Source: Cloacibacillus evryensis DSM 19522 (GTDB taxonomy: Bacteria; Synergistota; Synergistia; Synergistales; Synergistaceae). Taken from it: DNA of 64,000 bases. Shown piece after piece: positions 26,631 to 35,412 of this stretch. The translations under genes and the position numbers were made by a program. Position 1 is the first letter of the stretch. Every line of letters begins with the position of its first letter. Under the pieces are notes generated by a model. The model was not told the DNA's origin, made no database searches, and saw only the letters and a program-made list of their open reading frames with translations. The stretch is from NCBI RefSeq assembly GCF_000585335.1, contig NZ_KK073872.1:661317-725316 (forward strand), read 5' to 3'.

Positions 26631-26761
26631 GAAACGCACCTCGTTTATCGTTGTTCGCGATGGTAGCGTAACATAATTTTATATTTTTAACAACGACATG
26701 TCACATTATTCTCAATAAATCGGGCGCTTATGTCACAATATTTTACGCACCGGACGGCAAA

Positions 26762-26788
26762 CGCCGCCGGCGCTGATGGCCGGCGGCG
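26762..26788. terminator. GC-rich hairpin after the MBL hydrolase gene
   Basis: Ten-bp perfect stem CGCCGCCGGC / GCCGGCGGCG, followed on the minus strand by only a short TTT. It is the likely 3' end of the pepF-MBL transcript. Confidence 0.6.
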
Positions 26789-26827
26789 CGCATTGCGTAT
26801 ATAGTGCGGTTCCCCGGCTGTATCCGG

Positions 26828-27754
26828 CTATTTATGTCTCTGCCGGTACCAGAACGACAGCCCCTGCGCGTTGAGTTCAAGATCGACCGGCAGGGATTCT
26901 TCGATCGTCGCGGCGGGGAGTTTTGTGTCGTTTTCCTTTGCCGCCTCGGCGTACAGCTTTGCCAGTCCGGCCTTTATTTTCGTCTTGTCGCCCGCCGCGG
27001 CCTCCGTTATCCCGACATATTCCCTTACCCCGTCAATGAGCAGCGCCGCGGTTTCCCTTATGTTTGTCAGTTCGCCGAAGTGGGTGATAAATATCCGCGA
27101 CGGCGCGAGCGCCGTTATCATCTCTGTCGTCGCGATCATCGCCTCCGGGTCGAACTGCACGGGCGAGGCTGTGGGGAAGGCCCAGCGGCCCCTCTTACCC
27201 GTCATCCAAAGGTAGGAGATGCCGAAGGCGTCTCCCGCGAACAGTGAGCGGGTGCTCTTCTCGAAGAATATCATGTGGTGCTTAGCGTGCCCCGGAGCGT
27301 CGCGGCAGACGAGAGTCATCCTGCCGAATGTCAGCTCCCTGCCCTCTTCCGGCGCAATGACGCGATCTTCCGGCACGGGGATTATCGTGCCGTAGATGCG
27401 CTCCGTCTCCGCGTCGCCGTAGACGGCTTTGACGCCCTCGACGAGCTTTGCCGGATCTGTCATATGGCGCGCGCCGCGTGGGTGGACGACGAGCTTCGCC
27501 CGCGGGAATTCCCTCATATAACTGCCCGCGCCGCCGGCGTGGTCCAGGTGGACGTGGGTGACGCAGATGTAGTCGACGGTCTCGCGCTCCACGCCGAGCT
27601 CGGCGAGCGCCGCGAGCAGATATGGCAGAGAGGCGTTGTGCGCCGTCTCAATGATCGCGGCGCGCCCCTCCGAGAGAAGGACATAGACCGCCGCCATTCC
27701 CTCTATTTCATAATGGCCGTCGACGCCGTATATCCCGTTTCCGTAGTCGTACAT
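26828..27754 (-). CDS. MBL-fold metallo-hydrolase
   Basis: A 308-aa metallo-beta-lactamase-fold hydrolase. The dinuclear metal motif is THVHLDHAGG (near residue 65), with later ligands in DAPGHAKHHMIFFE, FAGDAFGIS and FITHFGE. Such proteins hydrolyse thioesters, phosphodiesters or related bonds; the substrate here is unknown. It starts immediately after the stop of pepF (TAA then ATG) with a GGAGG inside the pepF end, so it is co-transcribed and coupled with the peptidase gene. No signal peptide is seen. Confidence 0.88.
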   Translation of the reverse strand: MYDYGNGIYGVDGHYEIEGMAAVYVLLSEGRAAIIETAHNASLPYLLAALAELGVERETVDYICVTHVHLDHAGGAGSYMREFPRAKLVVHPRGARHMTDPAKLVEGVKAVYGDAETERIYGTIIPVPEDRVIAPEEGRELTFGRMTLVCRDAPGHAKHHMIFFEKSTRSLFAGDAFGISYLWMTGKRGRWAFPTASPVQFDPEAMIATTEMITALAPSRIFITHFGELTNIRETAALLIDGVREYVGITEAAAGDKTKIKAGLAKLYAEAAKENDTKLPAATIEESLPVDLELNAQGLSFWYRQRHK

Positions 27755-29587
27755 TTAAAGAAGTTCCTCCATCTCGTCGAGGGTCTCCTCAAACTGTTTT
27801 ACGACCGCCTTGACGGGCTCCGGCGTGCTCATGTCGACGCCGGCCCCCTTCAGCAGTTCGATCGGATAGTCGGAGCCGCCCTTCGTGAGGAAGTTCAGAT
27901 ATCTCTCCGTCGCGGGCGCGCCCTCTGCGAGGACGGCCTGCGCAAGCGCCGTCGCCGCCGAGAATCCCGTCGCGTACTGGTAGACGTAGAAGGGGCTGTA
28001 GAAGTGAGGGATCCGCGCCCACTCCATTTTCAGCGGTTCGTCGATGATGACCGTTTCTCCGTAATACTTCCTGTTGAGCTCATACCATAGCTCCTTGAGC
28101 CCGTCCGGCGTCGTGTCGCCGCCGTTTGCCGCGCGGAGGTGCGCCTCGCGTTCAAAGGAAGCGAACATCGTCTGGCGGTAGACCGTCGTGCGGATATTTT
28201 CAAGACGGCGGTTCAGCAGATAGAGGCGGCGTTTTTTCTTCTCCGTCTCGGAGAGCAGGCCGGAGAGGAAGAGCACCTCATTTGTCGTAGAGGCCACCTC
28301 GGCGGTGAAGATACAGTAGTCCGCCGTCGCGTAGGGCTGGCTCCTGCGTGAGTAAAAGCTGTGCATGGAGTGCCCCATCTCGTGGACGAGGGTCATGACG
28401 TCGTTGAGATTGTTCGTATAGTTCATGAATATATAGGGGTGAGTGCCGTAGGCGCCCCACGAATAGGCGCCGCTGCGTTTGCCGCGGTTCGGGAATATGT
28501 CGGCCCAGCCCTCGTCCAATCCCGCGCGGACATTGGCGAGATATTCCCCTCCGAGCGGAGCCAGATAGCGGTACATCATCTCTTTCGCATCGCTCCAGGC
28601 GATCTCTTTGAAGGAGTCCGCGACGAGCGGCACATAGAGATCGTACATATGGAGCTCCTTTACCTTCAAGATCCGTTTGCGCAGCTCCATGTAGCGGTAC
28701 ATCGGCGCAAGATTGTTCTCCAGCGTATCCACGAGGCTGTCATAGACCGAAAGCGGAATGTTGTTGGCGTCGAGCGCCTCCGCGAGGGGGGATTCGTACT
28801 TGCGGCATTCGGCGTAGAACTTTGAACTCTTGAGCATGCCGTCGAAGGTCGCGCCGAGAGTGTTCTTCATCTCGGCATAGGGCTTGTAGAGCGACTCGAA
28901 GGCCGCTTTGCGGACCTGGCGCTTCGGCGAGCGCAAATATGAGACGGCGCGCTCCTCGGACATCTCGACCTTATCGCCCTTCTCGTCGCGGATCGAGGGG
29001 AACTCCATGTCGGCGTTCGTCAGCATCGAAAAGACGTTGTCCGCCGTTCCCGCCATATCGCCGGTGCGGGCCAGTATCAGCTCTTCCGCCTCGGAGAGCA
29101 CGTGCGCGCGCTGGCGCAGCAGCTCCCGCAGCGAGAAGGAGTAATCGGCCAGCTCGGGCGCCCTCGCGAACTCCTCCAGCCGTTCGTGCGGCATCTCAAG
29201 TATCTCCGGCGTGACGTAGCTTGCGCAGGCGGAAAACTCCACCGAAAGGACGGAGACCCTGTTGGCCGGCCCCTGATATTTCGAGTCGGCGGTGTCCTCG
29301 TGGCTCTTCATGTTCGCGTAGACGAAGAGCTTGCCGAGCGTTATCGAAAGTTCGTCGCGCAGAGCGAAGAGCTTCGCCAACTGCGCGGGCGATTCGGCGA
29401 GCGTTCCCTTGAAGGCCGAAATTTCAGGCAGGCGCGCCTTGAGCTCCGCGAAGTCCTCTTCCCACTTTTCCTGTGAGGGATAGATATCTTCCAGACGCCA
29501 TTTATAGTCCTCCGGCATCTTTGAACGCTCAGGCAGCGATGCGCCGCGTCCCAGCTCCAGTTCTGTGTTTTTCTCTATAGCCATCAT
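27755..29587 (-). CDS. pepF: Oligoendopeptidase F (M3 family)
   Basis: A 610-aa cytoplasmic zinc endopeptidase of the M3B family, which cuts peptides of about 7-17 residues. The zinc motif is HEMGHSMHSFYSRR (about residue 389), with the distal glutamate in CIFTAEVASTTNEVL. Helical N-terminal regions are typical (RLEDIYPSQEKWEEDF near the start). Full normal length of about 600 residues. RBS GGAGG precedes adjacent ATG codons at 29587 and 29584; I use the first. It is followed with no gap by the MBL hydrolase. It fits a peptide-fermenting lifestyle. Confidence 0.95.
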   Translation of the reverse strand: MMAIEKNTELELGRGASLPERSKMPEDYKWRLEDIYPSQEKWEEDFAELKARLPEISAFKGTLAESPAQLAKLFALRDELSITLGKLFVYANMKSHEDTADSKYQGPANRVSVLSVEFSACASYVTPEILEMPHERLEEFARAPELADYSFSLRELLRQRAHVLSEAEELILARTGDMAGTADNVFSMLTNADMEFPSIRDEKGDKVEMSEERAVSYLRSPKRQVRKAAFESLYKPYAEMKNTLGATFDGMLKSSKFYAECRKYESPLAEALDANNIPLSVYDSLVDTLENNLAPMYRYMELRKRILKVKELHMYDLYVPLVADSFKEIAWSDAKEMMYRYLAPLGGEYLANVRAGLDEGWADIFPNRGKRSGAYSWGAYGTHPYIFMNYTNNLNDVMTLVHEMGHSMHSFYSRRSQPYATADYCIFTAEVASTTNEVLFLSGLLSETEKKKRRLYLLNRRLENIRTTVYRQTMFASFEREAHLRAANGGDTTPDGLKELWYELNRKYYGETVIIDEPLKMEWARIPHFYSPFYVYQYATGFSAATALAQAVLAEGAPATERYLNFLTKGGSDYPIELLKGAGVDMSTPEPVKAVVKQFEETLDEMEELL

Positions 29588-29818
29588 TCATTCCTCCAGT
29601 TTTAGTCGTTCTGTCCGGCGGTCTGCGCGCCGACCCCGTCCCCGGGCGTAAAAAATGCTTTGCCGCCGGCCAGAATAGCCGGTTTGTACAAATTGTGCGA
29701 ATCGGCGGATGCGTCCGGCGGTTTTTATTCTACCTCAATTCGGGCTTGCATATACAGATAATAAAGCGGAAAATATAAACGAAAACACGGCATAAGGCCA
29801 TAATAACGGGAGGCTGCG

Positions 29819-31006
29819 ATGAAATACGATTTCAATAAATACATGGACAGAAGAGGTACCGACTGCGAAAAATGGGACGGACTCAAGGATGATTTCGGCC
29901 GCGGCGATTTGCTGGCGATGTGGGTCGCCGATATGGATTTCCCCGCGCCGCCCGAGGTGCTGGAGGCGATCCATAAGAAGGTCGACGAGGGCGCGCTTGG
30001 CTACCCGATGATCCCCGACTCGCTGCGCGACACGGTCCGCGCCTGGGAGAAGGAACACTACGGCTGGGAATTCGGCCGCGAGGCTGTGAGCTGGGCTCCG
30101 GGCGTTGTCGCCGGACTCTCCTTCGCGGTGATGGGACTCACTAAGCCCGGCGACCAGATAATAATCCAGACGCCCGTTTATATGCCTTTCTACCGGACGG
30201 TCCGCGAAGCTGGGCGCATCATCGCCAAAAACCCGCTTAAATATGAAAACGGACGATACACGATGGACTTCGAGGGGCTGGAAAAACTTATCACGCCTAC
30301 CTGCCGCACGCTGATCCTCTGCAGCCCGCATAACCCCGTGGCGCGCGTCTGGAGCCGCGAGGAGCTTGAGCGGCTCGCCGACATCGCGATACGCAAAAAC
30401 ATGATCATCATATCCGACGAGATACACCAGGACCTCGTCTACAGCGACGCGAAGCATATCTGCATCGGTTCGCTGCCCGGCATGGCGGAGCGCACCGTCA
30501 CCTTCATCGCCCCGAGCAAGACCTTCAACATCGCGGGGATGAAGGCCTCCGTCGCGATAATCCCCGACGAACTTCTGCGCGGGATATACGTATCCGTTCT
30601 CGAACGGTTCCATCTCAACTCGATAAACATCTTGGGCATCACCGCCATGGAGGCGGCCTACGGCAAATGCGGCGAATGGCACCGCGAACTGGTGCCCCAC
30701 CTGGAGGGCAACCGCGACTACATGGAGGCCTTTGTGAAGGAGAGGATGCCGAAGGCGCATATGGACCATCCCGAAGGAACCTACATCTTCTGGATAGATT
30801 TCCGCGGCTACGGCTTCAACGACGAGACGCTGACAGATTTCCTCGTCAACGAGGCCAAGGTGGCGCTCGATCCCGGCACCTGGTTCGGCGTTGAGGGCGA
30901 CGGCTTCGCGCGCCTCAACATCGGCACGACCCGCGCCATGCTCAAAGAAGGGCTGGAACGTATCGCCGGCGCGCTCGACATAAGAGAAAACAAAAAAATA
31001 GGATAA
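29819..31006 (+). CDS. patB: MalY/PatB-type PLP aminotransferase (cystathionine beta-lyase-like)
   Basis: A 395-aa fold-type I PLP enzyme. The MalY/PatB signature is clear: ADMDFPAPPEVLEAI near residue 37, CSPHNPVARVWSREEL, SDEIHQDLVYS and the PLP lysine in APSKTFNIAGMKAS. Members split cystathionine or cysteine conjugates by beta-elimination, yielding pyruvate, ammonia and a thiol; some act as aminotransferases. GGGAGG precedes the ATG by about 7 bp. It is followed after 13 bp by an FAH-family gene, suggesting an operon. The true substrate cannot be read from sequence. Confidence 0.92.
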   Translation: MKYDFNKYMDRRGTDCEKWDGLKDDFGRGDLLAMWVADMDFPAPPEVLEAIHKKVDEGALGYPMIPDSLRDTVRAWEKEHYGWEFGREAVSWAPGVVAGLSFAVMGLTKPGDQIIIQTPVYMPFYRTVREAGRIIAKNPLKYENGRYTMDFEGLEKLITPTCRTLILCSPHNPVARVWSREELERLADIAIRKNMIIISDEIHQDLVYSDAKHICIGSLPGMAERTVTFIAPSKTFNIAGMKASVAIIPDELLRGIYVSVLERFHLNSINILGITAMEAAYGKCGEWHRELVPHLEGNRDYMEAFVKERMPKAHMDHPEGTYIFWIDFRGYGFNDETLTDFLVNEAKVALDPGTWFGVEGDGFARLNIGTTRAMLKEGLERIAGALDIRENKKIG

Positions 31007-31019
31007 AGGGGAAATCATT

Positions 31020-31802
31020 TTGGCTAAGAAATCAGCTCCGGTTCGCTACTGCCGCTTCATGGTCGACGGCCGCTCGTACAGCGGCCAACTGCGCGGCGGC
31101 TCGGTAGATATAGTGGAGGGCGATCCCTTCTCGGGGATCATTTCGCAGATACGTCTGAGCTACCCCGTGGAGCGCGTCAAGTTCCTGCCGCCCTTCGCGC
31201 CGAAAAAACTATGGTGCATCGGCCGCAACTATGTCGGCCACGTAAAAGAGCTGGAGCACGACATCCCCGAAGAACCGATGGTCTTCCTCAAGGCGACCTC
31301 CGCCATCATCGGCGCGAACGACTTCATCCGCATCCCCGCCTGGGCCGGCGTCATCCACTACGAGGGCGAGCTGGCCGTCGTCATCGGCAAGGCCGGCAAG
31401 AACATCAGCGAAGAAGATGCCTATGACCACGTCCTCGGCTACACGATAATGAACGACGTCACGGCGCGCGCGCTGCAAAACAAAGACGGACAGTGGGCGC
31501 GCGCCAAGAGCTTCGACACCTTCGCGCCCCTCGGCCCGGCGCTGCTGCTGACGAAGGAACTGCCGAAAGAGACCCGCGTGGTGACGCGCCTCAACGGCAA
31601 AGTGGTACAAGACGGCGCGATCGAGCAGATGATCTTCCCCATCCCGCGCCTCATCTCCCATATCAGCCGCTTCGCGGCGCTTGAAGAGGGAGACATAATC
31701 TCCACCGGCACGCCGCAGGGCGTCGGCGAAATAAAGGCGGGAGACCTCATTGAGGTCGAGGTCGAACCGATCGGCATGCTGAAAAACATCTGCAGCGAAT
31801 AA
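31020..31802 (+). CDS. Fumarylacetoacetate hydrolase (FAH) family protein
   Basis: A 260-aa FAH-family enzyme. The metal-binding region EGELAVVIGKAGKNIS with Glu pairs and the downstream Asp in TIMNDVTARALQ, together with KSFDTFAPLGPALL and STGTPQGVG, are typical. Members hydrolyse or decarboxylate beta-keto acids such as acylpyruvates or oxaloacetate. The first codon is TTG (31020), with AAAGGGG 8 bp upstream. An N-terminal extension of about 60 residues precedes the catalytic core. It is the second gene after patB and ends before a terminator. Confidence 0.9.
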   Translation: MAKKSAPVRYCRFMVDGRSYSGQLRGGSVDIVEGDPFSGIISQIRLSYPVERVKFLPPFAPKKLWCIGRNYVGHVKELEHDIPEEPMVFLKATSAIIGANDFIRIPAWAGVIHYEGELAVVIGKAGKNISEEDAYDHVLGYTIMNDVTARALQNKDGQWARAKSFDTFAPLGPALLLTKELPKETRVVTRLNGKVVQDGAIEQMIFPIPRLISHISRFAALEEGDIISTGTPQGVGEIKAGDLIEVEVEPIGMLKNICSE

Positions 31803-31818
31803 AAGACAATTATGCGTA

Positions 31819-31854
31819 AGCGGATCGTGCGAGACGGCCCTCGATCCGCTTTTG
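31819..31854 (+). terminator. Terminator of the patB-FAH operon
   Basis: Stem AGCGGATCG pairs with CGATCCGCT across a 14-nt loop, then TTTT. It lies 17 bp after the FAH stop. Confidence 0.8.
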
Positions 31855-31918
31855 CGGTGATACTCTAAACTAAGACATAACATAATATGTATAAAATGTC
31901 AGGAGTGCCGGTATCTAT

Positions 31919-32794
31919 ATGACTAAAATATACAGTACCAACGAAATCTGTAAATTATGTGACATCAGCCGCAAGCAGCTGCGATATTATGAAGAACGCG
32001 GCATGCTGGCTGGAGTATTGCGTAATGAGAACAATAACTATCGATTCTATACCATCGAGCACATAAAACAGATCATCGCCGCAAAAGAGCTGAAAAACAT
32101 AAGACTTTCGTTGGACGAAATAAGGGAATTGTTTTTTGAGCATTCCATCAGCGGAGTTCAGCTCACGATTGAGAAAAAAATACAGAGCGCGAAAGAGGAT
32201 GTGGAACAGAGCCTGCTTCGCTATGAGCAAACGATGGTGGTCTACGCGCGTCTAATGGAAGCGGTTGCGATTTTTAAGAATCACCTGAGCAATAAAAATC
32301 ACAGAGAGGAATTGTCTTATGAGGTAGTGGACTTCCCGGCGAGAGACATAATTTCGCTGAAATATTATGCGACGTTTGAAGACGAAGAGCGTCAGGCGAT
32401 TGAACAAGCCGCAAAAATACAAGTTGCCGCGAAAGATGTCAATGTCGCCGCTTTGGGGTCTTTGATATATCTTACCTTCGATCATTTTGACAGTGAAAAT
32501 TGTGTGTTTGATAATAAACGTCATTTAATGAAAGCCGCGATGCCCGTCGTCAGCACTGATAAACAATGCGCGTACTACGACAGGATCGAACGTTTTAAAG
32601 GAGTATCCACGCTTCATTTCGGGGATTTCCCCGTATCGCTGAAGGAAACCTATATAGGGCTTCTTAAGTGGGCTAAGGAGAAAGGTTATAAGCTTGCCAA
32701 CAATTCCGTGGAGGAATGGCTTATAGGATCTACGATCACGAACAATCAAAACTATTGGCTGCTGCGCGTCATCATCCCTTTCGCAGAACAATAA
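31919..32794 (+). CDS. MerR-family regulator with GyrI-like effector domain
   Basis: A 291-aa transcription regulator. The N-terminal MerR HTH reads STNEICKLCDISRKQLRYYEERGML with the wing NNNYRFYTIEHIKQI, followed by a dimerisation helix and a C-terminal GyrI/BltR-like small-molecule-binding domain (residues about 140-290, including YYDRIERFKGVSTLHFGDFPVSLKETYIGLLKWAKEKGY). BltR/BmrR-type members sense hydrophobic compounds. It lies directly upstream of the SDR-hisD-symporter operon in the same direction, but with about 290 bp between. It may control that operon; this is positional inference. AGGAG lies about 13 bp before the ATG. Confidence 0.87.
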   Translation: MTKIYSTNEICKLCDISRKQLRYYEERGMLAGVLRNENNNYRFYTIEHIKQIIAAKELKNIRLSLDEIRELFFEHSISGVQLTIEKKIQSAKEDVEQSLLRYEQTMVVYARLMEAVAIFKNHLSNKNHREELSYEVVDFPARDIISLKYYATFEDEERQAIEQAAKIQVAAKDVNVAALGSLIYLTFDHFDSENCVFDNKRHLMKAAMPVVSTDKQCAYYDRIERFKGVSTLHFGDFPVSLKETYIGLLKWAKEKGYKLANNSVEEWLIGSTITNNQNYWLLRVIIPFAEQ

Positions 32795-32919
32795 ACTGAA
32801 CTTGGACTATGGGGACAGGTTTAAATTCCTATCAATCAGGATATTTTCGACTTTCAATATGAAGAAAACAAGATAAAATCTGTCAACTCTAATCAGAAAA
32901 TTATATATATATTTCCCCC

Positions 32920-32950
32920 TTGACTTATTCATAATGGACACCTTTATACT
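32920..32950 (+). promoter_or_regulatory. Candidate promoter of the SDR-hisD-symporter operon
   Basis: TTGACT (32920-32925) and TATACT (32945-32950) are 19 bp apart; TTTATA at 32943-32948 gives 17 bp. Further downstream, TGTATCCATGG (33002-33012) matches the GGATACA box seen upstream of tctC and dctP/etfB and may be an operator. The rest of the 290-bp gap (32795-33084) is AT-rich, with no gene seen. Confidence 0.5.
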
Positions 32951-33084
32951 TCATCATACTAAGATAAATATTTAAAAACATGTTTCCAAATTAAATATAT
33001 ATGTATCCATGGAGGTGAGTTATCGGCGTCTGCGGATGTCTCTGTGTTTAAATTCGGAAAGTAATTTTTATGGAGGTGTTGTTT

Positions 33085-33852
33085 ATGGATTTGCTGCAAA
33101 AGTATTCTTTAGCGGGAAAGGTCGCGGTAGTTACAGGATCGGCTCAGGGACTTGGCAAAGGATACGCCGTCGGCCTGGCGGAAGCGGGGGCACTTGTCGT
33201 TTGCGCTGATCTTAACTTTGGAGGCGTGGAGAAAACCGCGGACGAGATAAGGGGCCGCGGCTGGTCCGCTGAAGCGGTGAGGCTCAACGTAACTAATCCA
33301 GCGGAGGTCAACGGAATTTTTCAGGAAATAGTTTCAAAACATGGACACTTGGACATTCTTGTCAATAATGCTGGTGTTGAGGATATAAGCCCTTTCATAA
33401 AAGTTACGGAGGCTCAGTATGACAAAATAATGGGTGTCAACTTAAGAGGGGCCTTCTTTACAGCCCAGGCGGCGGCTCGGATCATGAAAGGGCAGAAATC
33501 CGGCAAAATCCTCAATATAGGTTCTTTAGGCAGCGCGATCGGGCTTTCGGAATCGTCTGTCTATTGCGGCACCAAGGGGGGAATCCTCGGAATTACGAGG
33601 ACGATGGCTATCGAGCTGGCAAGGGATAATGTGCAGGTGAACGCCATTGGTCCCGGATATTTCCGTACGCCGATGACGGAACCGTTTTTTCAGGACCCGC
33701 AGCATAAAAAATGGATCGAGGAAAGAATTCCAGCTGGCAGGGTCGGCGTTGTGGAAGACCTGCTCGGTACGGTCATCTTTCTTTGCAGCCGCGCTTCCGA
33801 TTATCTTACGGGGCAAATCATCTATGTGGATGGCGGTTGGTTGGCAAGTTAA
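33085..33852 (+). CDS. Short-chain dehydrogenase/reductase (SDR)
   Basis: A 255-aa classical SDR. The NAD(P)-binding glycine motif is TGSAQGLGKG near residue 16, then NNAG near 91 and the catalytic Ser and YCGTKGG (Tyr, Lys) near 157-161. Asp in CADLNF after strand 2 favours NAD(H). Substrate is unknown; many relatives oxidise polyols or hydroxy acids. ATG 33085 is preceded by GGAGGTG at 6 bp. It is first of an operon with a HisD-like dehydrogenase, a symporter and a GldA-like dehydrogenase, so three dehydrogenases act on one imported alcohol-type compound. Confidence 0.92.
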   Translation: MDLLQKYSLAGKVAVVTGSAQGLGKGYAVGLAEAGALVVCADLNFGGVEKTADEIRGRGWSAEAVRLNVTNPAEVNGIFQEIVSKHGHLDILVNNAGVEDISPFIKVTEAQYDKIMGVNLRGAFFTAQAAARIMKGQKSGKILNIGSLGSAIGLSESSVYCGTKGGILGITRTMAIELARDNVQVNAIGPGYFRTPMTEPFFQDPQHKKWIEERIPAGRVGVVEDLLGTVIFLCSRASDYLTGQIIYVDGGWLAS

Positions 33853-33919
33853 GCAAGATAAAAATTGTTTTTCACCACGCAGGAAATCCATTGATTGTCA
33901 CCTAAAGGGGGTATTTTTT

Positions 33920-35176
33920 ATGATCGTTATAAAAGACGCGGAGAGAAATTTAACTCAGGAAAAGAATTCCGTGGAAGAAGCCGTGCGCGATATTTTATCA
34001 AACGTTAAATGCCAAGGAGACAAAGCTATCCTGGACTATACGGAAAAATTCGACAAGCTGCGTTTAAACGGTATCGCCGTGGCTAAAGAAGAGATAAAAG
34101 CGGCTTATGGTAAGGTCTCGCCGGAGACGATAGAAAACCTAAACTTCTCCGCAAAGAGAATCCAGGATTTCGCCGAACACCAGAAATCGTGTCTTAAAGA
34201 GTTCAGCTATGAAATCAGCCCCGGCGTTACGCTGGGACACCGTATTATCCCCATAGAGTCCTGCGGTTGCTACGTGCCGGCCGGAAGATACCCGCTCCCA
34301 TCGTCGGCGCTGATGTCGGTGATTCCCGCCAGAGTCGCTGGAGTTAAAAGAATAGCCGCCTGCTCGCCGGCAAATAAAGAGTTCGGCGGTATCCATCCAG
34401 CCGTGCTTGTCGCCATGGATATTGCCGGAGCGGACGAGGTCTACTGCATGGGCGGCGCCCAGGCTATCGGAGCCTATGCATATGGTACGGATACGCTGAA
34501 AGCCGTCGACATCATTGTCGGGCCGGGGAACAAATATGTTACCGAAGCCAAACGTCAGGTGAGCGGTAATGTGGGGATAGACATGCTGGCCGGTCCCAGC
34601 GAAGTCGTAATAATCGCCGACGAAACAGCGGACCCGAAGTGGGTTGCCGCTGATTCGCTTGCCAGGTGTGAACATGACCCGAACTCCTGGACTGTGATCG
34701 TAACGACCAGCAAAGCCATCGTCCATAAGATACTTAGCCATATTGAGGGAGAGGCGAAAGCACTTGCCACCGCAGAGGTAGCCATGTCCAGCTGGAAAAA
34801 CAACAGCCGGATCATTCTGGCTGAAGATATGGAAGAAGCGGTGAAGATCACGAATGACATCGTTCCAGAGCATCTTCAGGTAATGACGAAGGACAGCCGT
34901 GAAGTCGCGAATAAACTACATAATTTTGGATCACTCTTTATTGGCCATTACGCGCCTGTTGCGTTTGGCGACTATGTCTCCGGCACGAACCACATCCTGC
35001 CTACTCTGCGATGCAGCCGTTTCTCAAACGGAGTATTTGTCGGCACGTTCCTAAAAATGAGTTCCGTGCAGGAAATAACCAAAGAGGGCGCGCAGATGCT
35101 GTCGCCGCACTGCGCTTATCTGGCCGGCATCGAAGGGCTGTTGGGGCATCAATATTCCGCCGAACTGAGAAAGTAG
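33920..35176 (+). CDS. Histidinol dehydrogenase-family enzyme, probably sulfopropanediol dehydrogenase-like (HpsN)
   Basis: A 418-aa NAD- and zinc-dependent four-electron dehydrogenase of the HisD family. Conserved parts include YVPAGRYPLPSSALM, VGPGNKYVTEAKRQV, GIDMLAGPSEVV, the catalytic IVPEHLQV pair (Glu-His) and GDYVSGTNHILPT. The C-terminal stretch GVFVGTFLKMSSVQEIT resembles HpsN (which oxidises dihydroxypropanesulfonate to sulfolactate) more than histidine-biosynthetic HisD as I know them. No his genes are near; instead it sits with SDR, symporter and GldA-like genes. So catabolism of a polyol or hydroxy-sulfonate is likelier than histidine synthesis. RBS AAAGGGGG precedes ATG 33920. 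Confidence 0.8.
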   Translation: MIVIKDAERNLTQEKNSVEEAVRDILSNVKCQGDKAILDYTEKFDKLRLNGIAVAKEEIKAAYGKVSPETIENLNFSAKRIQDFAEHQKSCLKEFSYEISPGVTLGHRIIPIESCGCYVPAGRYPLPSSALMSVIPARVAGVKRIAACSPANKEFGGIHPAVLVAMDIAGADEVYCMGGAQAIGAYAYGTDTLKAVDIIVGPGNKYVTEAKRQVSGNVGIDMLAGPSEVVIIADETADPKWVAADSLARCEHDPNSWTVIVTTSKAIVHKILSHIEGEAKALATAEVAMSSWKNNSRIILAEDMEEAVKITNDIVPEHLQVMTKDSREVANKLHNFGSLFIGHYAPVAFGDYVSGTNHILPTLRCSRFSNGVFVGTFLKMSSVQEITKEGAQMLSPHCAYLAGIEGLLGHQYSAELRK

Positions 35177-35185
35177 CGTGAAAGT

Positions 35186-35213
35186 ATCCCGCGGCTGTTG
35201 ATAGCTGCGGGAT
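35186..35213 (+). terminator. Intra-operon hairpin (possible attenuator)
   Basis: ATCCCGCGGCT pairs with AGCTGCGGGAT (one G-U/A mismatch region) across a 6-nt loop, followed by TATATTCC. It lies between the HisD-like gene and the small ORF and may reduce read-through into the transporter genes. Confidence 0.5.
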
Positions 35214-35256
35214 TATATTCCACAATATAAAGAAAGCATGTGAGGAGGCACGTATT

Positions 35257-35382
35257 ATGGATGCGATGACGAATGTTCTTTTTTGTAATTATCCTGTGAG
35301 CACCGGATGTCTTATCATCGGTACTGTCGTGTTCGCTGCGATCGGTACGATTTCTTTTTATCTGGGAAAATGGACGCTGTAA
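35257..35382 (+). CDS. 41-aa membrane protein, symporter small accessory protein
   Basis: A short gene with a strong GAGGAGG site 7 bp before ATG 35257 and a TAA at 35380. The 41 residues contain one hydrophobic helix (CLIIGTVVFAAIGTISFYLG) followed by KWTL. It lies 30 bp upstream of the sodium:solute symporter gene. Short one-helix proteins are known next to symporters of this family and are annotated as small accessory proteins. It was recognised from its RBS, context and hydrophobic profile; no database match was made. Confidence 0.75.
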   Translation: MDAMTNVLFCNYPVSTGCLIIGTVVFAAIGTISFYLGKWTL

Positions 35383-35412
35383 AGGGCGGCCAATTGGAAG
35401 GGAGCGTTGAGA

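Noticed and set aside
33920-35176. Histidine biosynthesis gene hisD
   Set aside because: No his genes nearby, an operon of catabolic dehydrogenases and a symporter, and an HpsN-like C-terminal segment argue against biosynthesis.
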